From: Gemmatimonadota bacterium
GTDB taxonomy: Bacteria > Gemmatimonadota > Gemmatimonadetes > Gemmatimonadales > Gemmatimonadaceae
Assembly (NCBI GenBank): GCA_016871895.1
Contig: VHBO01000011.1
Coordinates: forward strand, 1 to 56,320
DNA: 56,320 bases
Reading direction: 5' to 3'
Shown here in pieces: positions 16,915-25,266 of the stretch. The translations under genes and the position numbers were made by a program. The notes below the pieces were generated by a model. That model saw only the letters and a program-made list of their open reading frames with translations. It was not told the origin of the DNA and searched no databases. Numbering within the stretch: position 1 is the stretch's first letter; each line of letters starts with the position of its first letter.

Positions 16915-16927
16915 CGATAGACTATCG
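16915..16927 (+). promoter_or_regulatory. 13-bp palindrome containing a TAGACT -10 element
   Basis: CGATAGACTATCG is a perfect 13-bp palindrome (6-bp arms, central A). It contains TAGACT at 16918-16923, which ends exactly 7 nt before the ATG at 16931. This fits a leaderless promoter that may also be an operator. Confidence 0.5.
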
Positions 16928-16930
16928 GCG

Positions 16931-19852
16931 ATGCTCGGGCCGATGCGCGGACTCCTCGCCGTTGGATGCGTCGCGATCGCGTCGGTCGCCGCGGCGCAGG
17001 CCACCGTGCGCCCCGATCTCGCGTGGCAGGCACTTGAGGCCCCCCACCTGCGCGTGGTGTTCGAACCCGCACTCGAACCGATCGCCCGACGGGTGGTCGT
17101 CGTCGCCGAGTCCGCGTACGTCGCCCTGGCGCGCGAACTCACGCCGCCCCGCGGTCGTATCGATCTCATCCTCGCCGACAACGTCGATTACGCGAATGGC
17201 GCGGCGACGCCCTTCCCGTCGAACCGGATCGTGCTCTACGCCCGCCCGCCGGTGGAGCAGCTCGCGCTCCGGCCGCACGAGGATTGGATGCGACTCCTCG
17301 TCACCCACGAGATGGCGCACATTTTCCATCTCGACCGGGTGCGCGGCCTCTGGGCGCTCGGTCAGCGCGTGTTCGGGCGCGCCGCGCCGCTCTTCCCGAA
17401 CGCGTATGCTCCCTCGTGGGTCCTCGAGGGGCTGGCGGTGCACTACGAGTCACGCCTCGGCGGCGGCGGACGTCTGCGCGGCAGCGAGTTCCCCGCCGTC
17501 GCGCGCGCCGCAGCGCTCGACGGGGTTCTGCCGACCCTCGACGCTCTTTCCGCCGACGCGCCGCGCTTCCCGCTCGGCCACACCGTGTATGTGTATGGCG
17601 CGTTCGCGATGACGCGCGGCGACACCACGGTGATGCGGCGCTACATCGAGGAGTCGAGCACCCGGCTCTTCGTCTCGCGGTTGGATGCCCGGGCGCGTGT
17701 CGCCTTCGGGCTCTCCTTTCGCGCCCACTGGGAGGCGTGGCGAGATTCGGTCTCCCGGGACGCGGCGGGGCTCCCCGAGGCGCCAACCGTCTCGGTCCGC
17801 TCCCGTGAGGGGTACACGGCCCGGTATCCACGCTTCGTGGACGACACCGTGCTCCGCTTCGTCGCCGACGAGGGGCGGCGTGTCCCGGGCTTCTATGAAA
17901 CGCGAGAGGCCGGCCGCGCGCGGCGGCTTGGGCGCCGGAACTCCGTCGACGTGAGCGCGCTCGCGGGGGCGACCACCAGCATCGCTGCCGAGCTGGATTA
18001 CGTCGACCCGTACACCCTGCGGTCCGAGCTCTATTTGGAGCGGGATGACGCCGAGGGCGGTCGCCGGCGGTTCAGCGACGGCCAGCGACTCACGCAGCCG
18101 GACGTGCATCGCGGGTCGGGGTACGTCGTCGCGGTGCGGACTCGGCCGGGGACCACCGATCTTGTGACGCTCGAGGGCCCTGAGGCGCGGGAGCGCCCGC
18201 TCGCGCTCGGGTCGCTGGATGAGACGTGGGGGGATCCGCGGTGGTCGCGCGATGGGGCGCGGATCGCCGCGGTCCGGTGGCGACGCGGGGGGACGCTCGC
18301 GATCGTCGTCCTCGATATCGCCGGGGCGGCTCGGATGACCTTCGCGCCGCGCGCGCAGGTCCCCGGGTGGCGCACCGTTGTCTCGTCACCCGTCTGGGAG
18401 CCGGGGGACACCACGCTCCTCTTCGTGAGCGATCACGAGGGACGCGCGATGGTGTATCGTGGCGACGTGCGGACGGGGGCGATGGGACTCGTCTGGGCGA
18501 CGCGGACCGCGCTGCAGACGCCGGATGTCTCGCCGAGCGGGGCGCGGATGGCGGCGGTCGAATTGCGCGGTGACGGCTTCCACGTGGTGACGCGCGAGAC
18601 GCCGGTTGTGCCGCTGCGCGCCGAGCCATCGGGGGCGGGGGACTCGGTGGCGCCTCCGCTGATGGCGTCGGATGCGGAGGGGGCGGCCGTGCCATATGAG
18701 CCGGCGGGTGAGCTCGTCCCGACTTGGTGGCTGCCAGTGGCGGGGCCATCGGGGCCCGGGAGCTGGTCCCTCGGGGTCATGACGAGCGCACGCGACCTCG
18801 TCGGGCGGCACGCATACGCGTGGACGTGGGCGCGAGATCTGGAGCGCCCGGAGGTCTCGTCGACCTTCTCGTATCAGTACGCCGGGTTCGGGAATCCGGT
18901 GGTGGGGGTGACCTATGCGAGTGCGTGGCAGCACCTCCCGGTGCGGCAGTCGGATGGGCGTGTCGCGGGATGGCTCGGCGAACGAACGCGTCGCGGCGGG
19001 GTCCAGGTCACGCGGCAGCGGATCGGTGTGCGGTGGAGTGGGTGGGCCTCCATCGGCGGGGAGGTGGAGGCCGTGGATTATCGGACCGACCCCGAGCCAT
19101 TGCGGGCGCGGCTGACGAACCCGCGGTTCCGCGAGACGACCGTCTCACCGGTTGCGCAGCTCTCGACCGGATTCAGCACGATGCAGCGGCCGACGCTCAG
19201 CGTGTCGGTGGAGGATGGGGTGACCGCGAGTGCGGTCCTACGGCGTCGGTTCGGCGGGGCGGAGGGGGGTGGGGATGTGGGGGAGGCGATCGGGGCGGCG
19301 ACGGGCGCGATCGCCGTGCCGTGGCCCGGATATGCGCGCGCGGTGCTCGCGGGCCGCGTGGCGGGCGGGTGGACCGCGTCAGAGTCGCAGACCGGATTCT
19401 CCGTCGGCGGAGTGAACGGCACCTCGGTATCGCTGCTGCCGGGTCTGGTGATCGGTGGGTCGCCACGGACCTTCGGGGTGCGCGGGTTCGACACCGGCGC
19501 GCTGAGCGGGACGCGTGCGGCCGTGACGAGTCTCGAGGCGCGGCTGCCCTTGGCGCTGGTTGGTCGCGGGGTCCGCGGTACGTCGGTGTTCGTGCAGAAG
19601 GGATCGCTCGCGGCGTTCGTCGATGGTGGGGCGGCGTGGTGCGACCGGGCGGTGGCGGGGTCGCTCGTCTGTCCGGCGCCGGTGGTGCCGCGGCGATGGC
19701 TCGGCTCGGTGGGTGGCGAGCTCGGGGTGGACGCGGCGCTGCGGTACGACGTCGTGTATCGGTTCCGCTTCGGCGCGGCGCATCCGGTGCGCGGGCTGGG
19801 GACGGCGCCGTCGCGAGTAGTGCTCTACTTCTCGATGGGGAGCACGTTCTGA
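16931..19852 (+). CDS. Secreted HExxH protein with beta-propeller and C-terminal beta-barrel
   Basis: The 973-residue protein starts with a Sec signal (GLLAVGCVAIASVAAAQA). A domain with HEMAH at 126-130 and a downstream Glu-rich helix (WVLEGLAVHYES) matches the layout of MA-clan metallopeptidases. From about 300 to 600 there are WD40/TolB-like propeller blades with repeated SPSG/SRDGARIA-type turns. From about 610 to the end there are long alternating strands, and the protein ends in Phe (YFSMGSTF), as in surface-antigen-type barrels. It may thus be anchored in the outer membrane with a peptidase-propeller part. The ATG at 16931 is chosen for signal-peptide position and the TANNNT element 7 nt upstream; ATG 16943 is possible. 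Substrate unknown. Confidence 0.82.
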   Translation: MLGPMRGLLAVGCVAIASVAAAQATVRPDLAWQALEAPHLRVVFEPALEPIARRVVVVAESAYVALARELTPPRGRIDLILADNVDYANGAATPFPSNRIVLYARPPVEQLALRPHEDWMRLLVTHEMAHIFHLDRVRGLWALGQRVFGRAAPLFPNAYAPSWVLEGLAVHYESRLGGGGRLRGSEFPAVARAAALDGVLPTLDALSADAPRFPLGHTVYVYGAFAMTRGDTTVMRRYIEESSTRLFVSRLDARARVAFGLSFRAHWEAWRDSVSRDAAGLPEAPTVSVRSREGYTARYPRFVDDTVLRFVADEGRRVPGFYETREAGRARRLGRRNSVDVSALAGATTSIAAELDYVDPYTLRSELYLERDDAEGGRRRFSDGQRLTQPDVHRGSGYVVAVRTRPGTTDLVTLEGPEARERPLALGSLDETWGDPRWSRDGARIAAVRWRRGGTLAIVVLDIAGAARMTFAPRAQVPGWRTVVSSPVWEPGDTTLLFVSDHEGRAMVYRGDVRTGAMGLVWATRTALQTPDVSPSGARMAAVELRGDGFHVVTRETPVVPLRAEPSGAGDSVAPPLMASDAEGAAVPYEPAGELVPTWWLPVAGPSGPGSWSLGVMTSARDLVGRHAYAWTWARDLERPEVSSTFSYQYAGFGNPVVGVTYASAWQHLPVRQSDGRVAGWLGERTRRGGVQVTRQRIGVRWSGWASIGGEVEAVDYRTDPEPLRARLTNPRFRETTVSPVAQLSTGFSTMQRPTLSVSVEDGVTASAVLRRRFGGAEGGGDVGEAIGAATGAIAVPWPGYARAVLAGRVAGGWTASESQTGFSVGGVNGTSVSLLPGLVIGGSPRTFGVRGFDTGALSGTRAAVTSLEARLPLALVGRGVRGTSVFVQKGSLAAFVDGGAAWCDRAVAGSLVCPAPVVPRRWLGSVGGELGVDAALRYDVVYRFRFGAAHPVRGLGTAPSRVVLYFSMGSTF

Positions 19853-19960
19853 GCGGTCGTCGGTGCGGTGTCGTCGACGCGGCGTGATTTAGAGTCATTT
19901 CGTTACGAATTACGGTGCGGACGTACCCGTGCTCGCGAGTCCGGGCAAGGACTGGCGCGA

Positions 19961-20011
19961 ACGTTTGGTCTGGGGTATCATGCCTCCCCTTCGCTGATGT
20001 GACGTTTGGTC
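19961..20011 (+). repeat. Pair of 10-bp direct repeats, possible regulator sites
   Basis: ACGTTTGGTC occurs at 19961-19970 and again at 20002-20011. The copies start 41 bp apart, close to four DNA helix turns, so they face the same side. They lie in the AT-richer leader before nrdJ. Confidence 0.45.
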
Positions 20012-20208
20012 GCTATCTGTCGTCAGGCGTCCAAGTTGTTTATCGGCAATGGTTTAGCCGGTGCCGTGGTGCGGCTGACCGGTGTCGCGACGGTGTAGTG
20101 AAGGTGCTGGTCCGATTGCTGTTCGCGCTCGCGTGGAAACAGTCTTCCTGCGATCGTTTCGTGATGCCTCGCGCGGAAGTCGTTGTCCTGTAATGCCTTG
20201 ATTTGTTC

Positions 20209-20236
20209 TTGCGCGGTCTCACGTGGCCCGTAGCTT
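20209..20236 (+). promoter_or_regulatory. Possible sigma70-like promoter of nrdJ
   Basis: TTGCGC (20209-20214) and TAGCTT (20231-20236) are separated by 16 bp. Transcription would start near 20243 and give a leader of roughly 95 nt. Both hexamers are imperfect matches. Confidence 0.3.
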
Positions 20237-20336
20237 GAACCCCCTCGTCCCCTGAATCGGCCGGGATCTCCTGTGAGACCCGGTGTCGATGTCGCTCAGG
20301 TTCGGCCTCATACCCTTCAGTTGGAGAAGTACGCAG

Positions 20337-22820
20337 ATGGCGCTCCCGTCCACCCCCCCCAACACGCCGGCCACCCTTTCCCAGAACGCTCGGACTGTGC
20401 TGGACAAGCGCTATCTGGTGAAAGACAAGAGCGGCAAGTCGGTGGAGACGCCGGAGGATATGTTCTGGCGCGTCGCGACCGCGGTCGCGGAGCCGGAGCG
20501 GCGGTATGGCGCGACGGAGAAGCAGGTGGAGAAGGTCGCGCGCCAGTTCTACGAGCTGATGACGCAGCGGCGCTTCGAGCCGAATTCCCCGACGCTCATG
20601 AACGCGGGGCGTCCGCTCGGCCAGCTCTCGGCGTGCTTCGTGCTCCCCGTCGACGATGCGCTCTCTAACGGGCACAGCGGCATCTACGACACGTTGCGCT
20701 CGATGGCGCTCATCCATCAGAGCGGCGGCGGCACGGGGTTCTCCTTCTCGCGTCTCCGCGCGAAGGGTTCGATGGTGCGGTCGACGACGGGCGTCGCCAG
20801 CGGACCGATCTCCTTCATGCAGCTCTACGACGCGTCCACGGATGCGGTGAAACAGGGCGGGACGCGCCGCGGCGCGAACATGGGGATCCTCCGGGTCGAC
20901 CACCCGGACGTGATGGAGTTCATCACGTGCAAGGAGGACCTCACGAAGATCACGAACTTCAACATCTCGGTCGCGATCACGACGAAGTTCATGGAGGCGT
21001 TGTCGGCCGGGGCGTCGTACGACATCATCGACCCCATCTCGAAGCAGGTCGTCGGCCAGCTCGACGCGCGCGCGGTGTGGGACAAGATGATCGAGGGGGC
21101 GTGGCGCACCGGTGAGCCGGGGGTCTTCTTCATCGACGAGGCCAACCGGTACAACCCGGTCCCGCACCTCGGCGCGTACGAGGCGACGAACCCCTGCGGC
21201 GAGCAGCCGCTCCTGGCGTACGACGTCTGCAACCTCGGCTCCATCAACGTCGGCTACTATGTCGTCGACGGGGAAATGGATTGGAAGGCGTTCGCGAAGG
21301 ACATCCATCTGTCCACGCGGATGCTCGACAACATCATCGACGCGAACAAGTACCCGCTCCCGGAGATCGATGCGCTCGCGAAGCGGATCCGCCGGATCGG
21401 TCTCGGCGTGATGGGCTTCGCCGATGCGCTCATCCGTCTCGGCATCACGTACGACAGCCCCGAGGGCGTCGCGTTCGGCAAGCAGGTGATGGAGTTCCTC
21501 GACGTCGAGGGGAAGAAGGAGTCGGCGCGGCTCGCCGAGGAGCGCGGGGCGTTCCCGGAGTGGGAGCGCTCGATCTGGGGGCCCGACGCGACCTGTGCGC
21601 GTGACGAGTCCGGCGCGCGAATCCGGCCCGAGCTCAAGCTCCGCAACTGCAACGTCACCACCGTCGCGCCGACCGGGACCATCTCGATCATCGCCGGGTG
21701 CTCGTCGGGGCTCGAGCCGCTCTTCGCGGTCGCGTTCATGCGGAATCAGGCCGGCGTGATGATGCCGGACGTGAACGAGGACTTCGTCGCGATCGCCAAG
21801 AAGGAGGGGTGGTTCTCCGACGCCCTGATGGAGCGGATCGCCAAGACGGGCTCGGTGATCCAGCCCGAGGTGCCGGCGAAGTGGCAGCAGGTGTTCGCCA
21901 CGGCAAACAACATCGCGCCCGAGTGGCACATCCGGATGCAGGCGGCGTTCCAGGAGCACTGCGACTCCGCGATCTCCAAGACGACCAACTTCGCGCACAC
22001 CGCGTCGCGCGAGGACGTGCGGGCGATCTACGAGCTCGCCTATCAGATGAAGTGCAAGGGTGTCACGGTGTACCGCGACGGCTCGCGTGACGGCCAGGTG
22101 CTCTCGACCGGCGCCACGGCCGAGGCGGCCGCCAAGCGTGCCGGTGGGGCTGAAGACGCGGCGTCGAAGCGCGAACTCGGTGAGCTGAAGGGTCAGCTCG
22201 CGGAGCTCACCGCCGACAACGACCGCCTCAAGACCCTCCTGTTCGACGCTGAGGCCGAGAACCTCCAGCGCCGCCAGAAGCGCTCGCGCCCGGACATCCT
22301 CAAGTCGACGGCCATCCGCAAGGAGACCCCGCTCGGCACGATGTTCGTCCACATCACCGAGGACGATAAGGGCCAGCCGTTCGAGGTCTTCATCAACCTC
22401 GGCAAGGCCGGTGGCCCGGCGATGGCCGATGCCGAGGCGGTCGGGCGCCTGATCTCCCTCGCGCTCCGTTCCGGCATCTCCATCCAGCAGGTGCACCGCC
22501 AGCTGCGCGGCATCTCGTCGGATCGCGCGGTCGGCCTCGGGGCTAACAAGGTCCTCTCCGTGCCGGACGCGATCGGCATCGCGCTCGAGGATTGGATGCG
22601 CTCAAAGCAGGGGGTCCAGCAGGAGCTCCTCGCCGGTGCCACGCCGACGGCCGCTCCGGCGCCGGCCCCGATGGTCACCGCCGGTGCGGCCCAGGTGCAG
22701 TTCGAGTCGGTCTCCGGCGGTGACGCCTTCATCGGCACCTGCCCTGACTGCGGCTCGCAGCTCGAGTTCGCGGAAGGGTGCGTGAAGTGCCACGTCTGTG
22801 GTTTCTCGGAGTGCGGCTGA
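20337..22820 (+). CDS. nrdJ: Class II (adenosylcobalamin-dependent) ribonucleotide reductase
   Basis: NrdJ reduces ribonucleotides to deoxyribonucleotides using adenosylcobalamin, independently of oxygen. The 827-residue protein has the active-site Cys in SACFVLPVDD and the thiyl-radical Cys287 in NPCGEQ, followed by YDVCNLGSIN. A charged coiled-coil-like segment (about 605-650) links to a TSCPD-type domain. A C-terminal zinc-ribbon-like tail (CPDCGSQ ... CHVCGFSECG) probably holds the redox Cys pair. The start is ATG 20337, with a good Shine-Dalgarno GGAGAAG at 20323-20329; an in-frame ATG at 20283 lacks both a ribosome site and homology. No class I or III reductase is nearby. A hairpin follows the stop. 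Confidence 0.96.
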   Translation: MALPSTPPNTPATLSQNARTVLDKRYLVKDKSGKSVETPEDMFWRVATAVAEPERRYGATEKQVEKVARQFYELMTQRRFEPNSPTLMNAGRPLGQLSACFVLPVDDALSNGHSGIYDTLRSMALIHQSGGGTGFSFSRLRAKGSMVRSTTGVASGPISFMQLYDASTDAVKQGGTRRGANMGILRVDHPDVMEFITCKEDLTKITNFNISVAITTKFMEALSAGASYDIIDPISKQVVGQLDARAVWDKMIEGAWRTGEPGVFFIDEANRYNPVPHLGAYEATNPCGEQPLLAYDVCNLGSINVGYYVVDGEMDWKAFAKDIHLSTRMLDNIIDANKYPLPEIDALAKRIRRIGLGVMGFADALIRLGITYDSPEGVAFGKQVMEFLDVEGKKESARLAEERGAFPEWERSIWGPDATCARDESGARIRPELKLRNCNVTTVAPTGTISIIAGCSSGLEPLFAVAFMRNQAGVMMPDVNEDFVAIAKKEGWFSDALMERIAKTGSVIQPEVPAKWQQVFATANNIAPEWHIRMQAAFQEHCDSAISKTTNFAHTASREDVRAIYELAYQMKCKGVTVYRDGSRDGQVLSTGATAEAAAKRAGGAEDAASKRELGELKGQLAELTADNDRLKTLLFDAEAENLQRRQKRSRPDILKSTAIRKETPLGTMFVHITEDDKGQPFEVFINLGKAGGPAMADAEAVGRLISLALRSGISIQQVHRQLRGISSDRAVGLGANKVLSVPDAIGIALEDWMRSKQGVQQELLAGATPTAAPAPAPMVTAGAAQVQFESVSGGDAFIGTCPDCGSQLEFAEGCVKCHVCGFSECG

Positions 22821-22832
22821 TCCGATCCCACC

Positions 22833-22847
22833 CCGGGCGTCGCCCGG
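22833..22847 (+). terminator. GC hairpin after nrdJ
   Basis: CCGGGCG, a single T, then CGCCCGG form a perfect 7-bp palindromic repeat 13 bp after the nrdJ stop. The effective stem is shorter because of the tight loop. No U-tract follows. Confidence 0.45.
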
Positions 22848-23014
22848 CGCGCTAGACTTCGAGTGGGTCGTCTTCCGACGGGAGACGGCCCACTCCGCGT
22901 TTGGCCGTCCCCGTCGGCGCGGCCCGGTGTTCCCATCCGCGATGCGTGCCTGTTACTGCTGCCCGCCACCGTGGCGGGTCGTCCAGACTCTCACACCTTC
23001 GCCCGACCCTCACG

Positions 23015-23677
23015 ATGACCGCACGACGACTTCTGGGTGGCCTCACCGCCCTCCTCGCCTGGACCGCCCTGATCGTCCAGTTCGGTCTGCATCTGACCAG
23101 CGGGGTCGACATCACCGGTGCGCCCCGGAGCGTCACGATGTCGATCGTGGACTACTTCGGCTATTTCACGATCCTCACCAACCTGCTCGTCGCCATCGTC
23201 CTCACCGGGCCGATGCTCGCGCCGGGCGGCGCGTGGGCGCGCTGGGCGGATGACCTGCGGACCACCTGGACCACCGCTGCGGCGATCCTTGTGGTCGGGG
23301 TCGCGTACCACGTCCTACTGAGTGCGACGTACGACCCCGTGGGGCTCGCCGCCGTCACCGACCTCCTCTTCCACTACATCGTCCCCGCGCTGTACGTGGT
23401 GTATTGGATCGCCTTCACCGACGTCCGCGAGGCGCGATGGACGCGCTTCGCGCCGATCCTGAGCGTGTATCCCACGGCGTATTTCATCTACCTCGTCGTG
23501 CGCGGGCAGGTGATCGGGACCTATCCCTACTTCTTTGTCGACGTCAGGACGCTGGGGCTGCTGGGGGCGTTCCGGAATGCGATGGCGATCCTCGCGTTCT
23601 ACCTGTTCGTGGCGTGGGTGATCGCCGTGGTCGCGGGCCGGGTCGGTTCGCGGCGCCACACGACGACCGGGCGCTGA
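23015..23677 (+). CDS. Pr6Pr / FAR-17a-AIG1-like integral membrane protein
   Basis: The 220-residue protein has about six membrane helices. It matches the Pr6Pr/AIG1-like pattern: YFGYFTILTN near 48-56 and LFHYIVP with His120. In the eukaryotic AIG1/ADTRP relatives a Thr and a His in equivalent segments form the catalytic pair of a fatty-acid-ester hydrolase. Thr52 or Thr55 with His120 could do the same here, but bacterial members have no settled function, so this is inference. ATG 23015 is chosen because the upstream in-frame sequence is Cys/Arg rich and lies in the intergenic region. A TAGACT -10-like element at 22853-22858 could drive it, with a long leader. The MatB-like gene follows 46 bp downstream. 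Confidence 0.8.
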   Translation: MTARRLLGGLTALLAWTALIVQFGLHLTSGVDITGAPRSVTMSIVDYFGYFTILTNLLVAIVLTGPMLAPGGAWARWADDLRTTWTTAAAILVVGVAYHVLLSATYDPVGLAAVTDLLFHYIVPALYVVYWIAFTDVREARWTRFAPILSVYPTAYFIYLVVRGQVIGTYPYFFVDVRTLGLLGAFRNAMAILAFYLFVAWVIAVVAGRVGSRRHTTTGR

Positions 23678-23680
23678 GCC

Positions 23681-23710
23681 ACGCCCGCCCGCGCCCGCCC
23701 GCGCCCTCCC
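23681..23710 (+). repeat. Three 10-nt C-rich tandem units before matB-like gene
   Basis: A 10-nt unit close to GCGCCCGCCC occurs three times in a row (units two and three differ by one base, the first by one) in the short gap between the two genes. It may be slippage-prone low-complexity DNA; no function is evident. Confidence 0.5.
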
Positions 23711-23723
23711 CAGCCTGTCTCCC

Positions 23724-25199
23724 GTGTCCCTCCTCGCCCTCTACGATCCCGCGCTCCGCGGTCGCGCCGACGCGTCCGCCCTCGAGGTCGAGGATGTCAC
23801 CGGGGTGCGCACCTTCACCTTCGGGGCACTCGATGCGCGGAGCGACCGCCTCGCCGCGGCGTTCCGAGCCCGAGGCGTCGGGGCTGGGGACCGGGTCGCG
23901 CTGCTGCTGGCCAACCGGCTCGAGTTTCTCGACGCCTGGCTCGCCCTGATGAAGCTCGGCGCCATCGCGGTGCCGATGAACGTCCTCTACAAGGGGCGGG
24001 AGATCGGCCACATCGTGAACGACGCAGCGCCCGTGGCGGTGGTGACCACGCCCGATCGCGCGGCGGACCTCCCGGTGGGCGCGGTCCTCTGGGATGTGGA
24101 TACGCTCACGAGCGAGGCGGACGGGCTTGCGACCCAGCGGCCGACGGTGTCGCTGGAGGAGGGGACGCCGGCCGCGCTCGTCTATACCTCCGGCACGACG
24201 GGGCTCGCGAAGGGCGCGGTGCTGACGCACGGCAACTTCGCCGCGAACGCCCGCGCGCTCGTCTCCGCCTGGCGGATCACCGCCGAGGACCGCTATCTCG
24301 CCGTGCTCCCGCTCTTCCACGTGCACGGCCTCGGGAACGGGATCCAGAGCTGGCTCGCGACCGGCTGCCATCTGCGGCTCGCCACGCGCTTCCGGCAGGA
24401 GGCGGCGCTCGACTGGTTCGAGGGATACCGACCGACGCTCTTCTTCGGCGTGCCCACGATGTACGTGCGGCTCTTGGAGGCGCCGATCGACCGGGCGCGG
24501 GCGATCGGCGCCGGGGTACGGCTCTTCGTCTCCGGCTCCGCGCCGCTGCCGGCACAGGTGCTGGAGGAGTTCGCCGATCGGTTCGGGCACCGGATCCTCG
24601 AGCGGTACGGGATGACCGAGACGTTGATGAACGTGAGCAATCCGTATGACGGTGAACGCCGCGCCGGGACGGTGGGGCACCCGCTGCCGGGCGTCGACGT
24701 GGAGATCCGTGACGCGTCGGGCGGGGCCGTCCCCGATGGGACGTCCGGGGAGCTCTGGGTGCGCGGCCCGAACGTCTGCGCCGGCTACTGGCAGCGCCCG
24801 GACGCCACGGCGGCGGCGTTCGTCGATGGCTGGTTCCGGACCGGGGATCTGGGCGTCCGGGATGCCGCCGATGGGTACATCACCTTGCAGGGGCGCCGGA
24901 GCGACGTGATCATCTCGGGCGGCTTCAACATCTATCCCCGCGAAGTGGAGGAGCTCCTGACGACGATGCCTGGGGTACGGGAGGCGGCGGTGGCGGCGCG
25001 GCCCGACGCAGTGCGCGGCGAGGTCCCGGTGGCGTACGTCGTCTGCGACGACGCGGTCGATCTCGCCGAGGTCGAGGCGTGGCTGCGCGAGCAGGTGGCG
25101 TCGTTCAAGGTTCCGCGCGCCTTCCATCGCGTGATGGCCCTCCCGCGGACGGCGCTCGGCAAGGTGCAGAAGCACCTGCTGGCCGGCCTCGTCTCGTGA
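23724..25199 (+). CDS. Malonyl-CoA synthetase-like acyl-CoA ligase (MatB type)
   Basis: This is an ANL-superfamily ligase: it adenylates a carboxylic acid and then transfers it to CoA. The 491-residue protein has the P-loop YTSGTTGLAKG (from 154), A5 YGMTET (from 295), GWFRTGDLG, GRRSDVIISGG and the C-terminal catalytic Lys480 in TALGKVQKHLL. The segments LPLFHVHGLGNG and ETLMNVSNPYDGERRAGTVG are very like those of malonyl-CoA synthetases, which suggests malonate as substrate. The next gene, 67 bp downstream, is a MatC-like carrier, as in mat operons. No malonyl-CoA decarboxylase (matA) is visible. The start is GTG 23724. A role with other short acids remains possible. Confidence 0.88.
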   Translation: MSLLALYDPALRGRADASALEVEDVTGVRTFTFGALDARSDRLAAAFRARGVGAGDRVALLLANRLEFLDAWLALMKLGAIAVPMNVLYKGREIGHIVNDAAPVAVVTTPDRAADLPVGAVLWDVDTLTSEADGLATQRPTVSLEEGTPAALVYTSGTTGLAKGAVLTHGNFAANARALVSAWRITAEDRYLAVLPLFHVHGLGNGIQSWLATGCHLRLATRFRQEAALDWFEGYRPTLFFGVPTMYVRLLEAPIDRARAIGAGVRLFVSGSAPLPAQVLEEFADRFGHRILERYGMTETLMNVSNPYDGERRAGTVGHPLPGVDVEIRDASGGAVPDGTSGELWVRGPNVCAGYWQRPDATAAAFVDGWFRTGDLGVRDAADGYITLQGRRSDVIISGGFNIYPREVEELLTTMPGVREAAVAARPDAVRGEVPVAYVVCDDAVDLAEVEAWLREQVASFKVPRAFHRVMALPRTALGKVQKHLLAGLVS

Positions 25200-25266
25200 G
25201 CCGGCGTGCGCGTCGTCTCGACGGCCGTCGGGCGCGCTGTCTCACGCGCCGACGGGTGAGCGGCGG

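Larger units (their letters stand above)
19853..20336. other. 484-bp intergenic leader upstream of nrdJ, no gene seen
   Basis: This is the longest non-coding gap in the window and is visibly richer in A+T than its surroundings, especially 19880-20220. It holds a 10-bp direct repeat (19961-19970 and 20002-20011), a possible promoter (20209-20236) and, at about 20262-20281, an imperfect hairpin (GGGATCTC / GAGACCC). I found no cobalamin-riboswitch core and no convincing NrdR boxes. Short open frames here have poor codon pattern and no recognisable family. Confidence 0.6.

Noticed and set aside
19915-20193. 92-codon frame in the leader before nrdJ
   Set aside because: Base composition at the third codon position is unlike the real genes, no ribosome site is present and the product (Cys/Arg-rich) matches nothing I recognise.
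19853-20336. Cobalamin riboswitch or NrdR boxes controlling nrdJ
   Set aside because: I looked for the conserved B12-box core and for NrdR-like palindromes and did not find a convincing match. A covariance-model search would settle it.
23681-23710. Functional repeat or binding array before the matB-like gene
   Set aside because: The C-rich 10-nt units are simple low-complexity sequence, and nothing else suggests regulation; kept only as a repeat.
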